Source: Hetaerina americana (Eukaryota > Arthropoda > Insecta > Odonata > Calopterygidae). Taken from it: a stretch of 64,000 nt of DNA. Numbering within the stretch: the stretch's first letter is position 1; each line of letters opens with the position of its first letter. Under the pieces are notes generated by a model. The model was not told the DNA's origin. It did no database searches and saw only the letters and a program-made list of their open reading frames with translations. Shown here one piece after another: positions 25,801 through 52,908 of the stretch. The DNA lies in assembly GCA_022747635.1 (NCBI GenBank), contig JAKTNV010000062.1, positions 1,398,469 to 1,462,468 of the forward strand, given 5' to 3'. The translations under genes were made by a program, and so were the position numbers.

Positions 25801-27917
25801 CTGTGTGATTTTTTTGGTTCCAGAACCCCCTGGGAAGCCAGGGGTGGCACAGGGAAGGGAGCTAGTAAATAGCAGAACTAGGCAAGCTCTACCCTCACCT
25901 AACACACCAACATTTGGGTTGATCACTATGATGTTAGTTGGGGAAGGATTACAAGAATATCCTGGAAACAACCCCTTCCCTAGAAAGGAAGTAAGAAATG
26001 CTCACTTTTCCCTTAATTTTTACATAATATACATTACATACATAATATACATTACATACATAATATACATTACGTACATAATATACATTTTACATACAGC
26101 TCACATGTGCATGTGTGTAATCTAGTTTGCATTCTTCACTGGAGCGCTGAAAGATCAACCATAGCCAGACTATTTAAAGCTCATTCTGCTCTCTACCACA
26201 GTGTCGAATGAAACTCCGCCCCATCTCTCCTTCTATTTCTCCCTCTTCAATCCATCCCATCACCGAAAACAAATCATTTCCAACACCTCCCAACACAACT
26301 GTTACCCTGGTGACAATTATGGGGGCAATGAATCCATAACCCAAATGGCAATTGCACAAATATAAAAAACTACATCCTCTATTGGCTAGGTCTGGCATTT
26401 TAAACATTTGAAAGTTAACATAGTCAACACAGCAACTCACAAGAGAGCATAGAAAATGGGCCTTGATTCTATCTGGCTTCATATTCACTGACCTTCAGTA
26501 TGGGAGAAGGGAACTGGTACTTCCGTTCGCATTCACCAGACAACACATCCCAGATGCACACGTTGTTATCCGTGGAAGCACTTAGAAGTCGGTGGCCATT
26601 TCTTGACCAGCTGCAAGAGTAAGCACAGCATATGTTGCATCAGGTGCATAGATAAATGTGTTATGCCTTGTTTTCATTATTGCCCCATTAACATTGCATA
26701 CAATTAAGATGACATTATCCACTCATCACAATGGTAAAAATCAAAAGGAAATGTGATATTTTTACGTTTTTCGTGTTCTACCAAGTCCATTTCAGCTGCA
26801 GACATTACCACCTCTTCTCACAACATGTATTAAATGGTGCCTCTTACACTGAAGATACAAAATTGTTAACATAAAATGTTTATTGAATAACTTATACCGC
26901 CAAAAATAAATAAATGCTTATGTTTTAAAGTGAGTATTGGGGTGTCAGCCTTCGAATGACATTATCTGTCACCTAAACACCTTTGCAGAGTATCTATATA
27001 CATTATTAGTGAGAGTTTTTTCATTAAAATCATTTAAACGTCTAATAATTCAGGGAAAGGCATTTCATAATTCTTGAGAATGCGTACTGTATGAAAAATA
27101 ATTCAATACACAGAAACAACCAGTGAAAAAACTTCAAGAAATGGCTGTTGATATTTTATTGATACGTTGATAGGTTAGTTCACAAAGCGTGTGTAGTGTA
27201 TTAAAAAACATTTCTAACAACGCCTAAGGTTTACCCTAATGAATATTACTAAGTTTTCATTTAGAATTCACAATAACACATTAGGCCGAATTGAAAAATC
27301 GATCGGAAAACTGTCACATGCTGCTCCAAAAAATTTAACGATAAGCCACCAAGCAGAGGGGAAATATAAAACCACCTTTACAATGAGGCACTATCCGCGG
27401 ATGAAAGATTCATTGTTCTCTGACAGGGTGCTGTTTTTTTATTTATGTTAATGTGTAAGGTCTCATATTAAATGTTTACCAGCAGATTTACCAATAATGA
27501 CACTGACTTAAAATTATAAAAAGTTAGGCCAAGTAATATTACTAACCTCAACGAGCAAACTGGATGCACGTGAGCGCTAATAATTTTTGCGATGCCCCTC
27601 GTAAGGAAGTCCCACAGGACGATACGCCCATCGTTGCATCCCACCGCTAGAAGTGTACCTCGTCTATTAAATGCACACGTAACAGCAAGGGAAATGCAAT
27701 CAAGAGTACCATCGAACTCCTGAAAAGCAAGTTAAATCAAATCCACAGAAACGACAAACAAGTGTCAAACTGGATCAAATTAGAAATATAAGCGTCTTAC
27801 CTCCGGATAGTTCTGTCCAAAAGATTCTGAAAATAAACGAGGCAATTAATTCCTTCATTCTCCAAACAACAAAGATGACCATCAAAATAAATACAAACCT
27901 AATAGTTCAAGATTCAT
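13822..27917 (-). CDS. Rbbp5: Retinoblastoma-binding protein 5 homolog (COMPASS/WRAD subunit)
   Basis: RBBP5 is the WD40 core subunit, with WDR5, ASH2L and DPY30, of SET1/MLL complexes that methylate histone H3 Lys4 in the nucleus. Ten minus-strand exons join in phase: 27917-27899, 27826-27801, 27719-27547, 26610-26493, 21253-21143, 21029-20848, 18524-18405, 16477-16324, 15974-15759 and 14160-13822, giving 485 aa (human 538). It starts [15 protein letters not shown]. The WD propeller includes [17 protein letters not shown] (about 50-65), [16 protein letters not shown] (about 84-100), [16 protein letters not shown] and [20 protein letters not shown]. At about 327-358 is the ASH2L/MLL-activating segment [17 protein letters not shown] followed by acidic residues. 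[13 protein letters not shown] and a basic KKKK stretch follow. The tail is shorter than in vertebrates. Introns hold mariners, a foldback repeat, Penelope fragments and SINEs. Confidence 0.96.
14697..15402 (+). mobile_element. Internally deleted mariner-like element (family 1)
   Basis: Imperfect terminal inverted repeats: the left starts CATGGTTTGGATAAAAAG after TA at 14697-14698, and the right ends CTTTATGCAAAACAAG before TA at 15401-15402. The inside keeps traces of a transposase N-terminus ([17 protein letters not shown]) and a degraded C-terminus (PDMAPAD), with the middle deleted. It lies in the RBBP5 intron between exons 9 and 10. Related to the copy at 23505-24097. Confidence 0.7.
19768..20662 (+). 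mobile_element. Mariner-like element with broken transposase (family 2)
   Basis: Terminal inverted repeats TACGACGTCTGTCCAAA (from 19768) and the complement of TTTGAACAGACCTCGTA (ending 20662) bound the copy. The plus strand encodes mariner transposase pieces: [50 protein letters not shown] and [12 protein letters not shown]. The N-terminal DNA-binding part is missing. The residue after TGD is G, where mariners have E. Stops and frameshifts abolish function. The element sits in an RBBP5 intron. Confidence 0.9.
21468..21640. repeat. Foldback element with hammerhead-like arms
   Basis: Arms of roughly 75-80 bp (21468-21547 and 21553-21640) are imperfect reverse complements. The right arm contains CTGAAGA, helix-II-like GGTTC/GAACC, then AAAATGCAT; the left arm on the minus strand reads CTGGTGATGG...AAAACGCAT. 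This follows the layout of the Penelope hammerheads in the window, but GAAA is AAAA, so it would be inactive. It lies in the RBBP5 intron between exons 4 and 5. Confidence 0.55.
23505..24097 (+). mobile_element. Decayed mariner-like element (family 1)
   Basis: The left end resembles the mariner at 14697 (GGTTTGTATAAAAAGTATCA) and the right end has AACTTTTCCCAATACTTTTC. The frame at 23662-24024 encodes the C-terminal part of a mariner transposase ([37 protein letters not shown]). The catalytic core is degraded or deleted. It lies in an RBBP5 intron. Confidence 0.8.
24792..24834 (-). ncRNA. Hammerhead-like motif (degenerate)
   Basis: On the minus strand: GTAC (24834-24831), CTGATGA (24830-24824), an enlarged helix II region, GAAA, the palindrome ACTAGT, then GTAC (24795-24792). 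The nucleotide at the cleavage position is G, which hammerheads do not cleave well, so this copy is probably inactive. Confidence 0.45.
25437..25476 (+). ncRNA. Hammerhead-like motif with core mutation
   Basis: GTAC at 25437-25440 and 25473-25476 form helix I. GACGC/GCGTT (25449-25453 and 25458-25462) form helix II, and ACCGGT forms helix III. The core reads CTGATTA rather than CTGATGA, changing an essential G, so it is likely dead. Confidence 0.55.
25697..25900 (+). mobile_element. tRNA-derived SINE (family 2)
   Basis: The head ATGGTAGTCCAGTGGGTAAA and the B-box-like GGGTTCAATGC match the head of the better copy on the minus strand at 38745-38962. The body keeps GGCACAGGGAAGGGAGC. Diverged. 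Confidence 0.55.
26021..26094. repeat. 18 bp minisatellite, about 4 copies
   Basis: The unit TACATAATATACATTACA starts at 26021, 26039, 26057 and, with one change, 26075. It lies between RBBP5 exons. Confidence 0.85.
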
Positions 27918-28594
27918 GACTGCCAATTGATGATTTTCAGAATATTTTAGTTCTCATGATCGAAGAAAAATCTGATAGTACCGAACAAATTCCTCATTTA
28001 CAACACCAATTTCGTCCCTGTTTTGCTTCGAACTTTCGAATCGAAACGAGTTTACACAATTACCCAAGCCGCAAATAGAAATGGAAGCACCTCGGCTATC
28101 TTGGAAATTACCTATTTTCAAAAAAAGATTATAACATCGCCAGTTATTTATGCCTTTGATGCTGCTCGAATACTTAACATAACTGGCATTAGAGTTTGTT
28201 TACGTTTGATTCGCGAGCATCAGGAAATAGCGCGTCCCGCACGGATATTTACTGCATGGTTTAATAAATGAATCACAGATGGCTGCACCATTTCATGTCG
28301 ATAGAATTTAAATAGTAATTTACTTAGATATTTAAAATTGCTCTATACTAATTATTCTAACTAAACTTGGTAATTCATCAAAATATTTATTATGATTCTA
28401 CTCCCTGAAGCTCCTAGATTGCATCACCATTCCCTCTTTCATGTGCCCAAAAGTATGGCTTTTTCTTAGCGGGAGGTGCGCGAGGAGAAAATCGGAAACT
28501 CCTTTTTCAGTGCACGGGGGGGAAGAGACAGAGAGTGAGAGTGAATCTTAAAAAAGGGTCCAATTGGAAGCTTTTATTTGCTTTGGAAAACATA
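27918..28594. promoter_or_regulatory. Divergent RBBP5/SKAP intergenic promoter region
   Basis: The two start codons face away from each other with 677 bp between them, so both core promoters and 5' UTRs must lie here unless there are remote non-coding exons. No TATA box or other element stands out. There is a G run near 28517. A 82-codon frame (28023-28271) has no recognised motif. Confidence 0.5.
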
Positions 28595-45216
<16,622 letters not shown>

Positions 45217-45400
45217 CAAGCATTAGTTTGTAATTACTGAAAGAGACTATCAGAGCTTATTTTGATCCCTCATCCCATGTAAAATTGAATCGAATGCTAC
45301 CCATTGAAAATCAATCAGAGTGGGATATATTTAATAGTTAATTGGAAATATTTTGAATTTAGATGATCATCCAGATAAACCAGTATGATATATAACCCAT

Positions 45401-48281
45401 TTAACCCTCTTGGTGTGGTGGGGATTCCAGGGGTACTAGTGAGAAGTGCAAAGGGTAATTTAAGAAAATGTATCACCTTAGGAAAAAAAAACATTATGAA
45501 GTTATTTGTTTAGATATCCATATGCAGTTTTTTTATTTTAAAATAAAATATTTTAGTTAATAATGATGTTATACATTTACATCATCTGAAAAATAAATGT
45601 AATTATTACAGTATTATAAATTTGAAAAATATTTGTTTAGCAATAATATTTCGATTTTTAGACGCAATACTAATATTTTTTTGAAACATTTTTCAATAAA
45701 ACTACCACATTTATATATAAGAAAGAATCAAAAAGACATGTAGAAAAAATTATAAATAAATAAAGAAAAACCAGTGAATTGCAAATATTTTTGTCAGCCT
45801 CTGCATAGTTCGATTTTGTTGAAAAGGCAGATCTCACTGAGTGAAATTGGGACTCTTCCCCTTATCATCGGGCAGTTCATCTAGCACCTATGGTTAACCA
45901 AACAAATGCTGTGCACACCTTTTTTGCACTTTATGCACACGTATGTGCGGGACCTTTTTCTCTTTTGGCCATGTTTTCCAATACAAAAACCACACAATTT
46001 TTTTCTTTTCTCCCCGGTAGTTGCTGCAGTCCAGCTCTTGATCCATGTGCACTAGGAGATGAGTCACTCTCTGTCTGTCTTTCCGAGCCATTCCTGCTCA
46101 AGAGACTCTACGGTACATGATGTATATTGAAGTCTTGTCATTTTTCTAATGGGATTATTTTCTTTGTATATTATATAGGAATTGAGAACCATACGAGCAA
46201 TTACACAAAAGACAACTTTCTTCCAATACTTTACGGTACGCCTTTCATCCAAGTATGAATACACCATCATATCAGATGCATCAATCCCTCCCATGTAACT
46301 ATTATATAAATTTATTATTTGTGGCCTCACCATTTCTTTGATTTTACCATGCTTCTTCTTACTTAGATGAGTGCTTTGCGCTGTAGCTTTTGTGGAAAGC
46401 AGCAGAACAGGATTTTTTTGGGATTTTTTTCCCTTTGCCCTAGAAAAAGAATTTCACCACTTCTATAACATTTTCTTTCCCCTACGCTAAACATTTCTTT
46501 CAATTCTTTGGGGATGTTCTTTCTATTCCTTCTCAATGTTCCTGTCAAAAACGTTTGTTTTTTATACAACTCACGTGCCAGATCAACACTAGAAAAAAAG
46601 TTGTCCACAACAGCATGGTACCCTTTCATTTAATAATTACATACAGTCAAAAGATTTTTTAAAACCACAAAACTTAGTCCATGCTCCTGCAAGTCTTCCT
46701 TATTCTTCGCGCCACGATAGCAGTCGAAGGCCAGGCAGTAGTTCACTACAGTATCGCAGAGCATCCAACATTTTATGCCCCATTTGTAGTGATGTTTATT
46801 TGATAGATATTGAGGTAACTGTGAATGGCTTTTAGTGCCAACTAATGTTTCGTCCATGCTAAGGTGTTCACGGGGTGTATAATGATGCCGAAATAGGCGA
46901 TTAGCATGATCAACAATGGGCTGAAATTTATCACAAGGGTCATACTTTTCATTGCCTGGTGGGAAAAGTTTGGAATTATCTATGAGATGGAAGAACCTCA
47001 GAAGTAATTGAAGACGATCTCTAGTCATCATTTTACTGAACCACGGTATGGTGCGAGAATTTTTCGCCTAGTAAGAAAATATGGTTGGCCTTTTTGTTAT
47101 TCCCATTTCTGGTAAAATTGCAAGGAATGCTTTCATCTCGGTCACTGTCACTTCCCGCCACTGCCTAACTCTTGATCTTTGTGACTATGTTTCTTGGGCG
47201 GCTAGGAACTGTACTGCAAACCTGTTGGTTTCCTGTGTAAATAGATTCCATAGCATGGGGGTAAATGGGGGAAATATGCCTGGGGTCAGCAGTAGATGAT
47301 GGCGCATGCTTGGGACCCCGGTACGTCTGCATAACTGAAGGCGTTAGTACTCCAAGTGTCACCCCCTTCAGAGATAACTTGGAACTCTGGTGATGGAATT
47401 GCATTGGTCACAACACAGTTCCTTTCATCTTCATCACTTTCTTCGATAACTCTTGGCTTCTTCCTCTGAATCACAATGTCGAAGTCACCAGAGTCAGAGT
47501 TCACTTCATCATTCTCACTCTCTTCATCTTCCTCCGAGTAATCGTAGTCACTGATTGATAACAAGTAGTTAACCAATTCTTCATCTACCTTATCTTTCGA
47601 AGTCTTTTTAGTTGCCATTTCAATCAACCAAAATGAACAGAAAAGTGAAAAAATATGTAAATGCTTGAAATCACGTTTGATTCAATCTCACTCTCCCAAG
47701 GAAAAAACCACACTGAACTTCCTCAGCCAAGAGAGAAGAGACTGCGGCAATGTGCTTACAATCTTAAGGTAGAAGAAAACGAAGTTCTAACTCACAGAGA
47801 ACTGCTGACAATGTAATCAAATACACAGGGCGCAAATGATTAGATAGGATGGACGGCAAGAGAAACCAAAATGATTACAAAGCAGTGCTCTCATTTCCAT
47901 CGTATCAACAAAATCTGAATAAGCAGTTATATATCAACACCATAACACATTCAAGATATCACAGATGAAAACAGATTAGTAGCCTTCCAGTGGCTTTTCA
48001 TAGTGAAAGACCACTCAGTAAAAAAAACGAGCAGACAATTAGGCTGAGCTTCCTGACATGTACAAAACTGAACGTAAAATTATAGTAAGAATTATACTTT
48101 TTGAAAAGCATTTAAAATTGCTAATAAAAAATTTAAAAATGTGTTATATAATTGTATGGAATTCACCCTATCGATAGGACAAAAACCATAAATTATTAAA
48201 GAAAAAACCATAAGTTACAGTGATTTAAACAATAGCCTACGCAAGAGCCGATATATAGGCCCGCCGCACTTAGAGGGTTAA
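45401..48281 (-). mobile_element. piggyBac-like element with TTAA ends
   Basis: Bounded by TTAA at 45401-45404 and 48278-48281, the target site of piggyBac elements. Just inside are matching terminal repeats, CCCTCTTGGTGTGGTGGGG on the left and, reverse-complemented from the right, CCCTCTAAGTGCGGCGGGC. The 2.9 kb inside holds a decayed transposase on the minus strand. It landed 185 bp after the SKAP stop codon. Confidence 0.93.
45894..47627 (-). pseudogene. piggyBac transposase (broken)
   Basis: piggyBac transposases cut and paste at TTAA using three Asp residues. The minus-strand frames are, in order: an acidic N-terminus (47627-47286, SDYDYSEEDEESENDE); DDE_Tnp_1_7 core parts (47031-46630, FFHLIDNSKLFPPGNEKYDP, HLSMDETLVGTKSHSQLPQY, then 46629-46363, YHAVVDNFFSSVDLARELYK); a later core segment (46333-46064, NSYMGGIDASDMMVYSY); and a Cys/His-rich tail (to about 45894). 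At least three stops or frameshifts separate them, notably around 47100-47290, 46630 and 46350. The recognisable Asp motifs MDE and DNFF remain. Not functional as it stands. Confidence 0.9.
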
Positions 48282-48389
48282 GGATGCGCTTTAGACAAAT
48301 GGCTGATTCCTGCACTATGTATGTTAAAAGTATGATGGGACTTTAAACATGAGTTGACAAAAATTTATTTCTTCAAACTTGTAAAATAG

Positions 48390-48912
48390 TCCAAAGAAAC
48401 TGCGGGAGATGCCGCAACAGTGACTTTTAACGGAGTCATCCGCTAATGTGAATTTCAATGCAACAATTTAAGAGTGTAAAAAAATCATTCGCCTTGACTG
48501 GGATTTGAACCCAGATCCCTCAATATTGAGGGATCTGGGTTCGAATCCCAGTCAAGGCGAATGATTTTTACACTCTGAAATTGTTGCCTTGTAAAATAGT
48601 CTTAAGTTCCAAGAAACTGTGGGAGATATCGCAAAAGTAACTTTTAACAGAGTTATCTCCTAAATATGCATTGCAGTGCAACAATTTTAGAGTGTAAAAA
48701 GAATTCATATTGATCAGGGACCCCGTCAAGGCGAATGATTTTTACATTCTGATATTGTTGTATGGTAGTTTTAAGTTGTTTGCTGACTCCTTAGATACAA
48801 AATAGATGCAACAAATTCTGCACATAAAAATCGGTCGCCTTGACAGGGATTCAAACCCAGATCCCTCAGCGTCCAACTGAGTGCTTTAGCCAGTTAAGCT
48901 ATCGAGGCGTTC
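48390..48912. mobile_element. Cluster of alternating tRNA-SINE copies (family 1)
   Basis: Segments of the same SINE lie in opposite orientations: minus at about 48393-48524, plus at 48525-48600, minus tail at about 48605-48700, plus fragment at about 48722-48770, and a minus copy with a complete head at about 48826-48912. The last, read on minus, has TAGCTTAACTGGCTAAAGC (A box), a 5 bp anticodon stem CTCAG/CTGAG with loop TTGGACG, and GGTTTGAATCC (B box), so the SINE descends from a tRNA, possibly Ser(GGA) by anticodon. Confidence 0.75.
48481..48568. repeat. 88 bp near-perfect palindrome
   Basis: Arms 48481-48524 and 48525-48568 meet at CAATATTG with about one mismatch. Both arms are SINE sequence including the B box, truncated at the same point, which suggests an inverted duplication and not two independent insertions. 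Confidence 0.85.
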
Positions 48913-49640
48913 TCTTAAAGTCTGATCTTCAAAATTTCATACAATATTCCTTTTCATTGGAGGTCTGTTGTCTCCTTTGTCATGAAAGAGATCTTTGATT
49001 ATGTATTTAGGTTTCAAGGGCACTGATAGTATACTATCTCGTGTGAATAAAAATTTTCCCTTCTGAATGGAATAGCATTAAAGAAATTATGAAACTCTCA
49101 TGCTTGAATCAGCTGTGGCAGGATTGTGAATTTGCAGGAGCCAATTGGATAACAGATTGGGTTTTTTGCACTTCTTACTGGGGGGCTAACTACAGCAGTT
49201 TTTAGGTCTATGCAACTTCCCTGCTGGATTTATCTAAATCTTTGAAAATAACTTGAGCACTTTTTTATGACACTTTCCGTCTTTCCATTGGTCAAGCTCA
49301 AGGAGCCATTTCAACTAGAATCTGTCTCATATCTTCATTTCTCACATTGCTCCTACTTGTTTGCAGATAGACCACAAATGTTGCCTCCCTCAATGTCTGT
49401 CTAATGCCATATTTCCCAATCGATGATGATGAAGATTGGGTGTCAAGGGGATGTTACTGAGAGGGGTTGTGACCATTCCAGTCCTGTTTTGCAAGAATAT
49501 TTTTTCCGCTTAGAGAGATTAGGCATCTTTGTAATCTGCTCTTTTTTAAATGACCGTGAACAATTTTTAAGGGAGGAGCAAAAAGAATGAATGATGTTTA
49601 GAAGTCCCTCATATACCATGATGTCGTGAGTTTGAAGAGA
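48913..49640. other. Unassigned intergenic DNA
   Basis: No gene, RNA or clear repeat recognised. Confidence 0.4.
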
Positions 49641-49644
49641 GAAA

Positions 49645-49649
49645 AGGAT

Positions 49650-49681
<32 letters not shown>

Positions 49682-49700
49682 CTATATATATATATATAAT
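49645..49700. repeat. (AT)n microsatellite
   Basis: A short TA tract next to the 3' tail of RTE copy D, which ends in an (ATT)n run at about 49698-49710. Confidence 0.9.
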
Positions 49701-51590
49701 TATTATTATTAGGTAATCTACCGGTTAAGGTGGGTTTTTGGATGAACACAGCAATCAATTAAATATTTTGTGACTCCAAACAAAACACAAAATCCAGCAT
49801 CCTATCCCCCTCTATTACAGTCTTCAACATTCCACTGCCGGTCAATACCCCCTTCATCCACTTTTCCTGCCTCCATAGGATTTTTCCCAAAAACCCTCTC
49901 TTTGCCCACCATACCAAGTACTTCCTCATTTGTTTTCTTCTCTGTCCATTTCACCTTCTCCATTCTTCTCCACACCCACATTTAAAAAGCCTCCAGTCTA
50001 CGTCTATCCTCCTGCTTCAATGACCACATTTCCGTGCCGTACATAGCTACACTCCATATCAAAGTTTTTACGAGTCTTTTCTTAACATCCTTACTCAACG
50101 TCCCTGTCATCAACTCCCTCCTCCTTGTTCAAGCCTCTTTGCCTAGCGCAATTCTTCTCCTTACGTCCCAACTACTTTGACCGTGTTGGTCCAAAACACT
50201 ACCGAGATACGTAAACTGTTCTACCTGCTCTAGTTTTTGCCCTCCTATTTTAATGCTAAGCTTAGCCTTTTTCTTTCTAGAAAATCGCATAACCTTTGTT
50301 TTATTAATACTGATTCTCATCCCATACCTGTTGCACTGAATTTCCAATTAACCCAGCCATGCTTGCAACCCCTTGGCTGACTGACAAATTAAAGTTTGGT
50401 CATCAGGAAACCTAACTGATTTCACGAATTCCCCGCCCACTTGCATTCCTACCCCCAGTTCATCCCATGCCTCCTTAATCATTTCCTCTGCTTACAGGTT
50501 GAACGGCAATGGCAATAATGGGCAACCCTGCCTTAAACCTCTTCCTAATACTGCCCATCTTGACTCCCAGTTTCCCACTCGCACCTGAGCAGTCTGACAC
50601 AGGTAAAGGTTGCGGATCAGCCTCCTGTCCCTCCAATCTATTCCTAGTATCTAAAATATACTCACTATTTTTTCCTTATTCACTCTGTCAAATGCTTTTT
50701 CAAAATCTACGGAACAGGCAAATACCTCCTGGTTGTGTTCTATATTCCTCTTGATTAATAATCTCATTACTGCAATGGCATCACGCGTACCTCTCCCCTT
50801 CCTAAACCCAAACTGATCATCCCCTAAGTAATCATTTGCCCTGCCCTCTATCCTTTTATTTATGATTCTGAGAACAACTTTAGCTGCGTGGGATATCAAA
50901 CTTATCGTCCTGTAGTCCTCACATGATGTAGCCTTTACCTTTTTCGGTATAGGAACTAAAACTGATCTCACAAAGGCTTCCGGCCAAATTCCTTCCTCAT
51001 AAATACTATGAATCAACCCATAGAGCATCTTCCTCCCACATTTCCTAAACCTTTCAATAGTTCCACAGGAATGTTATCCACCCCCACGGCCTTATTCAGT
51101 TTCATCTCTCTTTATGCCCTTTCTATCTCATCGTCCAGTATGCCTGAACCTAAGCTATCTTCCTCTATGTCATATTCTTTTTTAATGTCTAACTTTGTTG
51201 GTCTAAGTTCCTTAATATAGAGTTCTTCTGTATATTCCTTCCATCTCTCTTGGATCTTTCCTGCATCAACTATTACCTTACCCGCCTTATCTCTCACTGT
51301 TAGCATAGATCTCCCTTTCTTACTTCCCGTTAGAGATTTAACCTTGCTGTACAGCTCACCAATTTCACCCTTAACTATGTATTTAAATTTTTCCATTTTC
51401 TCAGCTCATCCATTTTTGTAATCATCTCATCCGTGATCCATGGTTTCCTAGTCCTTTTCGCATTAACGGTTCCAATGGTGTCTTTTGTGGCTTTCCATAA
51501 ACCTTTCTTGATTCTTTCCCTTTTTTTTCGATAGTACTTAGCTCATTACCATCCTCCATGATCGTATATATATTTCCACCCCCAAGACCT
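49701..51590 (-). mobile_element. RTE-like LINE, 5'-truncated and decayed (copy D)
   Basis: The minus strand has the family 3' end (GGTAGATTACC, about 49712-49722) and pieces of RT: 50347-50129 (NKTKVMRFSRKKKAKLSIKI), 51028-50651 (RFRKGRG-type region, FEKAFDRVNKEK) and 51396-51112 (linker). The endonuclease is absent; the 5' end falls near STIE in the linker. Multiple frameshifts. Confidence 0.9.
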
Positions 51591-51689
51591 CCTCCAAGAT
51601 TTCTATCCTCAGCCCTAACTCAGATACTTGGAGCATTGAGGCAAATATTTTGTGAAAAGCTATGATGAGGTGTAGCCTTTCCACAACCC

Positions 51690-51850
51690 AGATTTATCCG
51701 GGGTGATGTATGAGGGCATCCATGGCTTCACCCAAGTCGTTTGATTGTTTGAGTGCCTGCACTTTCTGGGAAACCACAAATGGGACAGGGAAAGATGCTG
51801 CTCACAACACGGGAAGGCCCAGAAGTACCCGGCCTGACTTAGAGATAGCA
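51690..51850 (+). mobile_element. Possible SINE family 2 body fragment
   Basis: The stretch with TTTCTGGGAAACCACAAATG and GGGACAGGGAAAGATGC resembles the body of the SINE at 25697-25900. Head not found. Weak. Confidence 0.3.
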
Positions 51851-51940
51851 GTAGTTTCAATTGTTCCTGGCTCAACCTTGTGGAAATTCATTTTAATGAA
51901 ATTAAGAATGCAAAGTAACTTTCCACTGTCCTTTATTCAC

Positions 51941-51980
51941 GTACAACCGGTTTCAACGCTCAAGCGTCATCATCAGGTAC
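51941..51980 (-). ncRNA. Hammerhead ribozyme-like motif (family 1, intact core)
   Basis: On the minus strand: GTAC (51980-51977), CTGATGA (51976-51970), helix II GACGC/GCGTT with loop TTGA, GAAA, palindromic ACCGGT, T at the cleavage position, GTAC (51944-51941). Helix I is four perfect pairs. This is the cleanest family 1 copy. One unpaired base follows the core, as in the other copies. Confidence 0.7.
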
Positions 51981-52807
51981 AAAATAAATCAGTCGCAGTT
52001 CACTTATATACCAATCATGAGGGAGAGGAGGGGTGGGTGAGAGAGGGGGGAGAGAAGGAGGGGAAAGAAAATAGAGTTGCGATTGGCATTGATGGGGAGG
52101 GGGTAGAGGGGTGTTAAGTGTCAGGACAGGTGCTTCGTTGGTTTAGAGTGGGGTTGGGTGGGGTGGGGGGTTTGTCTGGTCTATCTGTGGTACTTCCAGG
52201 ATTGGGGAGAGGTATTCAAACAATAAATCATGAACCACATGACCCGTTTTTAAGTTCTTTCTGATAAGTTAACTTGTGGGGACTGTGGTGCTATAAGGTG
52301 GGTCAAGGGGTCAAGGGGTCCCTAGGTCAAACGGGGAGGTCATTAAAGACACGGGCGGAGGAACATAAATGCTGTTTTAGAGCTTGTGACCTCAAACAAT
52401 CACACTTCGCCAAACATCTATAGGGAGAAAACCATTGGAGTGATTTCAACCCAGAACTGTTACACAAGAGTGAAAAAGGAATGAGGATGGACAAGTGGGA
52501 AGAACTTGAAATCAGAAAGAACTTAAAAACGGGTCATGTGGTTAATGATTTATTGTTTGAATATGTCTCCCCAATCCTGGAAGTACCCCTTTCCCTCACA
52601 GATAGACCTGACAAACCTCCCCACCCTACCCAACCCCACTCTAAACCAACAAAGCACCTGTCCTGACACTTAACACCCCTCTACCCCCTCCCCATCAATG
52701 CCAATCGCAACTCTATTTTCTTTCCCCTCCTTCTCTCCCCCCCTCTCTCACCCACCCCTCCTCTCCCTCATGATTGGTATATAAGTGAACTGCGACTGAT
52801 TTATTTT

Positions 52808-52847
52808 GTACCTGATGATGACGCTTGAGCGTTGAAACCGTTTGTAC
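52808..52847 (+). ncRNA. Hammerhead-like motif (family 1)
   Basis: GTAC (52808-52811), CTGATGA (52812-52818), GACGC/GCGTT helix II, GAAA (52834-52837), then CCGTTT and GTAC (52844-52847). The core and helices I and II are intact, but helix III has lost its ACCGGT palindrome. Confidence 0.6.
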
Positions 52848-52908
52848 GCTAATAAAGGACAGTGGAAAGTTACTTTGTATTCTTAATTTCATTAATAACA
52901 GTAGTTGT

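Larger units (their letters stand above)
51886..52890 (+). mobile_element. Penelope-like element, 3' part with inverted terminus (family 1)
   Basis: About 51886-52263 is the reverse complement of about 52520-52890, including the end of the coding region. Between them, about 52315-52666 encodes the second half of a GIY-YIG domain and the C-terminus ([23 protein letters not shown], then [20 protein letters not shown]), with one stop after AKHL. The 3' UTR and the hammerhead are present on both arms. Structure identical in kind to 24725-25520. Confidence 0.88.

Noticed and set aside
26021..26094. Regular repeats that could suggest a CRISPR-like array
   Set aside because: Direct 18 bp tandem units without spacers, in a eukaryotic intron; a minisatellite.
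48826..48912. Possible tRNA-Ser(GGA) on the minus strand
   Set aside because: Good A and B boxes and anticodon stem, but no long variable arm, and it is part of a multi-copy SINE with a conserved non-tRNA body.
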